DNA of 9,833 nt from Clostridia bacterium (lineage in GTDB: Bacteria; Bacillota; Clostridia; UMGS1810): assembly GCA_016293435.1 (NCBI GenBank), contig JAEDEG010000102.1, positions 1 to 9,833 of the forward strand, written 5' to 3'. Each line of letters begins with the position of its first letter. The first letter of the stretch is position 1. The notes below the pieces were generated by a model, which saw nothing but the letters and a program-made list of their open reading frames with translations, made no database searches and was not told where the DNA came from. Shown here in pieces: positions 5,073 to 9,833 of this stretch. Position numbers and translations under genes: made by a program.

Positions 5073-5918
5073 TTATTCATCGATAATTATTTTTTCGGGA
5101 GGAACAGTCAAAATATTGGGGTTCTCTATGTATTTTTTCCACGTTTTAAACGCAGTGGCATAATAGTGTCCGTCGCAGATTCGCTCGTCACAAACAACAG
5201 TCAGTTCTATAATACGCATCTTTTTTACACTGCCGTCAGACTGAGTCTGATATTTGGTTTTCTTTTTGCCGATTGCACAAAACAGCGGCAGATTTCCAAA
5301 ATCATACAAATGATGATATATGGGGTCTATTCCCAAAGAACCCATGTTTGTAAAAAATACTGAGCCATGAAACGGGCTTACCCTTATCAGAAAACTTGGC
5401 AGCATACCAAAATAGTCCATAGTTTTCAAAAACCATACAACAAATTTCAAAAGAACACCCGGGATATATCTAAGAAATTTTGCTGTTACGTCCATGCCGT
5501 TCTGTGCACCTTCGTCTTTATTTTCAACAATGAGCTTTGTAGTATTGCTGTATACATCATCAATGGTATCCTCGGGTTTTGCGGGAATTTTGATCACAGT
5601 TTCGGGGGCGCTTAGCTCCATCTGCTTTTTAATGGTCAGACACATGTCAATGCTGTTTCTTGCATATATCTTTTGACCTCTTATAAAGCGGTTGATGGCG
5701 GGTAGTGTTGCAATTGTTCTCACATAAGATGCCATAACAATATGCATAAGCCCCAGACCCTTTTTCCCTTCGCTTCGTTTTTTTCTGATAAAGTTTTCGG
5801 TCTCGGTAATATCAACATATGACTTAAAAAGATTTGAAGCCCCGTTGCGGTGAGGCATAATATATGACGATACCATATTCATGGGGTCAATGGATTTAAG
5901 CTTTCTTCCTTCTTTCAT
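5073..5918 (-). CDS. 2-oxoacid dehydrogenase E2 / CAT-fold acyltransferase-like protein
   Basis: The 281-aa protein resembles the catalytic domain of 2-oxoacid dehydrogenase E2 subunits and chloramphenicol acetyltransferases, as a stand-alone form without lipoyl or E1/E3-binding domains. Typical segments are FFTNMGSLGIDP (188-199), followed by the YHHLYDFGNLPLF region, and CDERICDGHYYA (243-254). In true E2 enzymes the last motif is DHRxxDG with a catalytic histidine; here Glu245 takes its place, so acyl transfer by the normal mechanism is doubtful. Residues 150-180 are rather hydrophobic and may bind a membrane or an acyl chain. GGAGA 9 nt before the ATG supports the start. The gene lies between the AraC regulator and the lipoprotein on the same strand but has its own promoter. 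The family is fairly sure; the substrate is unknown. Confidence 0.8.
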   Translation of the reverse strand: MKEGRKLKSIDPMNMVSSYIMPHRNGASNLFKSYVDITETENFIRKKRSEGKKGLGLMHIVMASYVRTIATLPAINRFIRGQKIYARNSIDMCLTIKKQMELSAPETVIKIPAKPEDTIDDVYSNTTKLIVENKDEGAQNGMDVTAKFLRYIPGVLLKFVVWFLKTMDYFGMLPSFLIRVSPFHGSVFFTNMGSLGIDPIYHHLYDFGNLPLFCAIGKKKTKYQTQSDGSVKKMRIIELTVVCDERICDGHYYATAFKTWKKYIENPNILTVPPEKIIIDE

Positions 5919-5954
5919 AATTATATTTCTCCATATGATAAAATCTTTAGACTA

Positions 5955-5982
5955 ATTATATCACAAAAATTAAAATTTGCAA
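5955..5982 (-). promoter_or_regulatory. Sigma-A promoter for the acyltransferase-like gene
   Basis: On the minus strand TTGCAA (5977-5982), a 16-bp spacer and TATAAT (5955-5960) are present, with TGA before the -10 forming an extended -10. It lies about 37 bp upstream of the start. Confidence 0.6.
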
Positions 5983-6014
5983 AGCTTTTTTATAAATTGT
6001 AACATAAATTTGTC

Positions 6015-6806
6015 TTATTTCAAATCAATGCCGGGCGCAGCATTGTTTTCTTTGAGATACTGCCTGTAAAATGAAGAATAATTGCCAAATCCCGAGCACA
6101 TTGCCGCTTCGGTAATGTTGCTGCCGGAGGATACAAGCTCGCGTACACGCGTCATTCTCTTTTGGGTTATGTATTTGTGGATAGTAAGACCGGTTGCCGC
6201 TTTAAATATTCTACAGAGATGGTATTTTGATACATAAAAGTTTGCCGAAATATCATCTATTGATAAATTGTCATAGTAATGAGTGTTGATAAACCTGATA
6301 ATATCCTTTAGCATTTTGTTTGGAATATCATCAGAAGAAAAACGAGTTACCCGGTCTATGAGATACAAAATTTCTGTTACCACAGACTTTACAACCGGTG
6401 TATCCTCGGCAGTGTAATTGTCCGAATATTTTTTTATCCGCATAAATGCGTCATAAAGCCCGCTGTCTCTTACAATGTCAGCATCAATTTTGTTTCCTGT
6501 GCTTCCTTCAGCATTTATAAACTGTCTCTCATATTCCTCACATTCGTTGTCGGAAAAAAATTCGGGCTTCACCATAAGCACAATACGAGAATAGGGCATA
6601 TTGCTTTTATGAAAAATTCTGTGCATTTCGTGTCGCCTTATTATTATCATATCATACGGTTCAAGCGAATAGCTTTTTCCCTCCACAACATAATACGAAT
6701 CACCGCCCAAAAACATATATATCTCATATTCATCGTGATTGTGAAGCTTAAAGGCTGCATCAGATACGTTTTTGTTTTCCGAATAAGAAAAATAGTAGTT
6801 GCTCAT
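6015..6806 (-). CDS. AraC-family transcriptional regulator
   Basis: The 263-aa protein has an N-terminal cupin-like ligand domain, with the metal-like motif HNHDEYEIY at 22-30 and a second part around YDMIIIRRHEMHR, and a C-terminal double helix-turn-helix: first helix pair at about 180-201 (LSIDDISANFYVSKYHLCRI), second at about 229-250 (ITEAAMCSGFGNYSSFYRQY). A longer frame from a TTG at 6857 exists, but it lacks a ribosome binding site and would place the promoter inside the gene. The ATG at 6806 has GGAGA 7 nt upstream and is preferred. Divergent from the sugar operon at 6943, it is very probably its activator, responding to a sugar or glycoside. The C-terminus after the second helix-turn-helix is short. 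Confidence 0.92.
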   Translation of the reverse strand: MSNYYFSYSENKNVSDAAFKLHNHDEYEIYMFLGGDSYYVVEGKSYSLEPYDMIIIRRHEMHRIFHKSNMPYSRIVLMVKPEFFSDNECEEYERQFINAEGSTGNKIDADIVRDSGLYDAFMRIKKYSDNYTAEDTPVVKSVVTEILYLIDRVTRFSSDDIPNKMLKDIIRFINTHYYDNLSIDDISANFYVSKYHLCRIFKAATGLTIHKYITQKRMTRVRELVSSGSNITEAAMCSGFGNYSSFYRQYLKENNAAPGIDLK

Positions 6807-6828
6807 ATACTCATCTCCGTCTGTATGT

Positions 6829-6857
6829 ATTATATCATCGTATAGCAATTTTTGCAA
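6829..6857 (-). promoter_or_regulatory. Sigma-A promoter of the AraC-family gene
   Basis: On the minus strand TTGCAA (6852-6857), 17 bp and TATAAT (6829-6834), with TGA before the -10. It is about 23 bp before the ATG. Its -35 overlaps the region of the tandem repeats at 6844-6874, so self-repression is likely. Confidence 0.65.
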
Positions 6858-6874
6858 TATTCAAAGCAATTTTT
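6844..6874. promoter_or_regulatory. Tandem 10-bp repeats, candidate AraC-type operator
   Basis: AGCAATTTTT occurs at 6844-6853 and 6865-6874, with start points exactly 21 bp apart, or two helical turns. This is the typical spacing of AraC-family half-sites. The distal copy overlaps the regulator's own -35, and the proximal copy ends just before the -35 region of the plus-strand operon promoter. Confidence 0.55.
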
Positions 6875-6897
6875 TTGATGTTTATTTAGAAAATTTG

Positions 6898-6906
6898 TGG
6901 TATAAT
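6898..6906 (+). promoter_or_regulatory. Extended -10 promoter of the sugar operon
   Basis: TGGTATAAT forms an extended -10 with a perfect TATAAT at 6901-6906, 36 bp before the first gene. The -35 position (about 6878-6883) has no good match, as expected for a promoter that needs an activator. Confidence 0.65.
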
Positions 6907-6942
6907 GTTCTTAATTTTGAATAAAAGGAGCATGGTGTAATA

Positions 6943-7791
6943 ATGCAGTATGATAAAATAAGCGGATTCTCGGATGAAATATCATCTGATATCACAATCC
7001 AGTTTGAGGTTTTAAACAAGCTTGGAATAAAGTTTTTTGAGCCGAGGGGAATAGACGGCAAAAATATTTCAACTCTCACTTGCGCCGAGGCTTGCGCGTT
7101 GAAATCAAAGATGTCAAGCTTTGATATCAAGGCATCGTCGATAGGCTCTCCCATAGGTAAGATAAAGCTTTCAGATGATTTTGATGCACATTTTGAGGTA
7201 TTCAAAAATGTGGTTTCCATTGCCAAAACTCTTGATTGCCAATGCATCAGAATATTCAGTTTTTATCACGATGGCGGAGAGTGGACATGCGAAGAAAGAA
7301 GCCGGGTTTTTCGGCGTTTGGGTAAGCTTATTGACTATGCGAAGGAAAATGATGTAATTCTTCTTCACGAAAATGAAAAAGATATATACGGCGATACTGC
7401 CGAAAGATGCAAGGATCTTATGGAAAATCTCTACTGTGATAATTTTAAAGCTGTGTTTGACCCTGCAAATTTTGTTCAATGCGGAGAAGACACAAAAAAA
7501 GCCTATGAGCTTCTTAACCGCTACATTGCATATATGCACATAAAAGATTCGCGCCGAGACGGGACAGTTGTGCCGGCAGGTCACGGCATCGGCAATGTTG
7601 AAATGATACTCGATGCCCTTTTCAAAAACGGTTACAGCGGCTTTCTCAGCCTTGAACCTCACCTTGGCAGCTTTGAAGGTCTTGCCGATTTGGAGCTTGA
7701 CGATTTTATGGAAAAGCTACCCAAGAGCGGTGAAGGCACGTTTATGATTGCACACAGCGCACTATGCGATATATTAGATAAAATATTTTAG
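6943..7791 (+). CDS. Sugar phosphate isomerase/epimerase-like TIM barrel (first)
   Basis: This 282-aa protein belongs to the xylose-isomerase-like TIM-barrel superfamily, which moves hydrogens on sugars, inosose or keto-sugars with a divalent metal. Candidate metal ligands are spread as usual: Glu143 in LHENE, Asp173 in FDPANF, His199 in MHIKD and Glu238 in LEPH. The segment PAGHGIGNVE (211-220) is the family's conserved loop before the last strands. The C-terminus (about 255-282) is an extra helical tail. GGAG lies about 14 nt before the ATG, a little far but without a better start. It is the first gene of the operon, and its stop overlaps the ribosome binding site of the next gene, suggesting coupling. 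The substrate is unknown. Confidence 0.88.
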   Translation: MQYDKISGFSDEISSDITIQFEVLNKLGIKFFEPRGIDGKNISTLTCAEACALKSKMSSFDIKASSIGSPIGKIKLSDDFDAHFEVFKNVVSIAKTLDCQCIRIFSFYHDGGEWTCEERSRVFRRLGKLIDYAKENDVILLHENEKDIYGDTAERCKDLMENLYCDNFKAVFDPANFVQCGEDTKKAYELLNRYIAYMHIKDSRRDGTVVPAGHGIGNVEMILDALFKNGYSGFLSLEPHLGSFEGLADLELDDFMEKLPKSGEGTFMIAHSALCDILDKIF

Positions 7792-7806
7792 GAGGAGACA
7801 GAAAAT

Positions 7807-8970
7807 ATGGATAAGGTTAGATACGGTATAGTTGGCTACGGAAATATGGGAACATCTCATGTGGCGCACTTTGCCGCAGGTGATATACCTAAGGCCGAGG
7901 TTACGGCAATATGTGATATAGCCGAAGCGAGACGAGATGCTGCAAAAGAAAAATATCCCGACATTCCGGTGTTTGAAAATGCGGCAGACCTCTATGCGAG
8001 CGGACTTTGCGACGTTGTTGTGATAGCGGTTCCTCACTACGACCATCCAAAGCTTGCAATAGAGGCTTTTGATGCCGGACTCAATGTTATTACCGAAAAG
8101 CCTGCCGGAGTGTATACAAAGCAGGTGCTTGAAATGAACGAGGCTGCCAAAAAAACGGGCAAGCTGTTTGGTATTATGTATAACCAGAGAACAAACCCCA
8201 TGTATCAGAAAATTCGTGAAATGGTTAAGAGCGGCGAGCTGGGTCATATCAAGAGAATTTCGTGGATTATTACCGATTGGTACAGACCTCAGAGCTATCA
8301 CGACAGCGGGGCATGGCGCTCCACATGGAAAACCGAGGGCGGCGGTGCTCTTATTAATCAGAATCCGCACCAGCTCGATCTTTGGCAGTGGATGTTCGGA
8401 ATGCCCGACCGCATCACCTCCCATGTCTCTTTTGGCAAATATTATGACATAGAAGTGGAGGATGATGTTACGGCATATTTTGAATATGACAACGGTACAA
8501 CCGGCACATATATCACGTCCACCGGCGAAGCACCCGGTACCAACCGGCTCGAGGTTGCCTGCGATATGGGCAAAATTGTGGTTGAAAACGATCAGATGAT
8601 ATTTTACCGTAATGTGGTATCGGAGCGTGAATTTAACAAAAATTTTAAAGGTGTGTTCGGCAGTCCTGAGTGCTGGAGGTGTGAGCTCCCGGTGTCGGGT
8701 AAGGGTGAACAGCATGTAGGCATTTTCAAAGATTTTACCAAAGCGCTCATTACCGGCTCGGAGCTTCTTGCTCCCGGTGAGGAGGGTATAAACGGCCTGA
8801 CTGTCTCCAATTCTATTCATTACAGTGCGTGGAAAGGAAGCATAGCCGTAGATGTCAAAAACTTTCCTCACGATGAGTTTTATGACATACTTTGCGATAA
8901 AATCAAAAATTCCAAGGTGGACAAAAGCAACGTTCGGCAGCGTACCGAAGACACTTCGGGCACATATTGA
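7807..8970 (+). CDS. Gfo/Idh/MocA-family NAD(P)-dependent oxidoreductase
   Basis: The 387-aa product has an N-terminal Rossmann fold with GIVGYGNMG (7-15), an acidic residue after strand 2 (ICDIAEA), and the family motif EKPAG (97-101), whose Lys98 is the usual catalytic lysine. The C-terminal alpha/beta domain carries GGGALINQNPHQLDLWQWMFG-type sequence at 178-198, with His188 and Asp191. Asn184 stands where many members have Asp, a common variant in this subgroup. Such enzymes oxidise or reduce a sugar, inositol or glycoside carbon with a bound nicotinamide cofactor. AGGAGG 11 nt before the ATG overlaps the previous stop. Placed between two TIM-barrel isomerases, it probably makes or consumes a keto-sugar that they handle. 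The last 20 residues are polar and probably disordered. Confidence 0.93.
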   Translation: MDKVRYGIVGYGNMGTSHVAHFAAGDIPKAEVTAICDIAEARRDAAKEKYPDIPVFENAADLYASGLCDVVVIAVPHYDHPKLAIEAFDAGLNVITEKPAGVYTKQVLEMNEAAKKTGKLFGIMYNQRTNPMYQKIREMVKSGELGHIKRISWIITDWYRPQSYHDSGAWRSTWKTEGGGALINQNPHQLDLWQWMFGMPDRITSHVSFGKYYDIEVEDDVTAYFEYDNGTTGTYITSTGEAPGTNRLEVACDMGKIVVENDQMIFYRNVVSEREFNKNFKGVFGSPECWRCELPVSGKGEQHVGIFKDFTKALITGSELLAPGEEGINGLTVSNSIHYSAWKGSIAVDVKNFPHDEFYDILCDKIKNSKVDKSNVRQRTEDTSGTY

Positions 8971-9012
8971 TAAAGGCGGTAAATCTTGTTAAAAAGAAAG
9001 GAATGTTATTAA

Positions 9013-9774
9013 ATGGATAAAAGAATAGGTGCACAGTATTATACAATCAGAGATTTTTGTCAGACACTCGAAGATTTTGACAAAGCATGCCAAAGGGTCA
9101 GTGAAATTGGCTACAAGGTTGTGCAGCTATCGGCAATCGGTGACTTTTCGGGTGAAGAAGTCAAAAAAGTTCTCGATAAGCATGGTCTGATATGCGCATG
9201 CACTCACAGGCCTTGGGATAACTATCTCAATAAGCTTGATTCCGAAATCAAATTTCACAAAACTATCGGTTGCTCGGTTGCAGGCCTCGGTTCTATGCCC
9301 GGCTTTAATGCCAAAAAAGAGACTATAGACGACTTTGTGCAAAAAGCAATCCCCATAATCAAAAAGCTACACGAAAACGGGCTTGTTTTTGCTTATCACA
9401 ACCATGCATTTGAATTTGAAAAAATCGGTGGCAAATATGTATTTGACATTATAACGGAAGCGATGAACAGCGATTCGTTCAAATATATTCTTGATGCATA
9501 TTGGCTGGCATATGCCGGTGTAAATCCTGCCAAATTCATCAGAGAGAGAAAGGGCAAAATTGCCTGCGTTCACTTTAAAGATTTGAAGATTAAAGATAAT
9601 AAGCCGGTGTATGCTGAGGTTGGCTGCGGCAATATTGACTGGGATGATGTAATTGCCGCATCAGAAGAAGCGGGAGTTGAATTTGCGCTTGTTGAGCAGG
9701 ATATATGCGAAACCGATCCCTTCGATTGTTTAAAAACAAGCTATGAATATCTTACCAAAAAAGGCTTTGAATAA
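9013..9774 (+). CDS. Sugar phosphate isomerase/epimerase-like TIM barrel (second)
   Basis: The 253-aa protein is another xylose-isomerase-like TIM barrel, clearly diverged from the first. It begins MDKRIGAQYYTIRDF, the usual first strand of this subgroup, and contains AYHNHAFEFE (127-136), with Glu134 a likely metal ligand, then Asp161 (ILDAYW), His187 (VHFKDL) and Glu229 (VEQD). GCGNIDW at 204-210 is the conserved loop before the last strands. The YHNH-type subgroup is often encoded beside Gfo/Idh oxidoreductases, where such proteins isomerise or eliminate from keto-sugars. AAAGGAA about 11 nt upstream supports the start. It follows the oxidoreductase by 42 bp and is the last gene seen; no terminator is visible up to the window end, so the operon may go on. 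Confidence 0.88.
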   Translation: MDKRIGAQYYTIRDFCQTLEDFDKACQRVSEIGYKVVQLSAIGDFSGEEVKKVLDKHGLICACTHRPWDNYLNKLDSEIKFHKTIGCSVAGLGSMPGFNAKKETIDDFVQKAIPIIKKLHENGLVFAYHNHAFEFEKIGGKYVFDIITEAMNSDSFKYILDAYWLAYAGVNPAKFIRERKGKIACVHFKDLKIKDNKPVYAEVGCGNIDWDDVIAASEEAGVEFALVEQDICETDPFDCLKTSYEYLTKKGFE

Positions 9775-9833
9775 AAATTAAGTCCAGCGGTGAAATGTCA
9801 AGAGAAAAATAAGTAAAAAAGCAAATATTTTTT

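Noticed and set aside
6807..6857. 17-residue N-terminal extension of the AraC-family protein from a TTG
   Set aside because: It would overlap the -10 and -35 elements of its own promoter; the ATG at 6806 has a well-placed GGAGA.
7774..8871. A long (365-codon) minus-strand open frame opposite the Gfo/Idh gene
   Set aside because: It is entirely antisense to a clearly conserved oxidoreductase, has Cys/His/Phe-rich composition typical of shadow frames, and has no ribosome binding site.

Overview
The window looks like chromosome of a spore-forming Clostridia member, probably a gut-type Ruminococcaceae/Oscillospiraceae or Lachnospiraceae relative. The evidence is a cotJ spore-coat operon, a DUF3048 (YerB-like) lipoprotein, a clostridial E2-like acyltransferase, strong AGGAGG ribosome binding sites, moderate AT-richness, and small hairpin repeats of a kind common between clostridial genes. 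The family-level placement is inference only.

Layout. Positions 2-763 (+) hold the C-terminal part of a stalk-domain/DUF3298 protein that runs off the left edge. Positions 764-1141 have no convincing gene but contain several hairpins, two terminators and an 18-bp direct repeat. Positions 1142-2899 form the end of a probable mobile element: a 54-codon small gene, a sigma-A-type promoter, a 482-aa large serine recombinase and a double-hairpin repeat. At 2899/2900 the sequence switches abruptly to the start of cotJC, read on the minus strand (33 recognisable codons with an intact ribosome binding site), followed by intact cotJB and cotJA. Further right on the minus strand are a DUF3048 lipoprotein (3836-4870), an E2/CAT-fold acyltransferase-like protein (5073-5918) and an AraC-family regulator (6015-6806). 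Divergent from the regulator, on the plus strand, is an apparent operon (6943-9774) of a sugar isomerase/epimerase-like TIM barrel, a Gfo/Idh/MocA oxidoreductase and a second TIM-barrel isomerase/epimerase. Positions 9775-9833 show nothing recognisable.

Main point of interest. cotJC, normally the third gene of the cotJ operon, is cut after codon 33, and the sequence that cuts it carries a large serine recombinase whose 3' end lies 69 bp from the break. This is the architecture of sporulation intervening elements such as skin in sigK or SPbeta in spsM, where a serine recombinase excises the element in the mother cell and rebuilds a split sporulation gene. The missing cotJC 3' part is not in the window, so it must lie beyond the left edge or be lost. 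The alternative is a plain insertion that has inactivated cotJC.

The right half is a typical AraC-controlled sugar locus. Two 10-bp direct repeats exactly 21 bp apart sit in the divergent promoter region, as expected for tandem AraC-family half-sites. A Gfo/Idh oxidoreductase between two metal-dependent TIM-barrel proteins suggests oxidation and rearrangement of a sugar, inositol or glycoside; the substrate cannot be read from the sequence.
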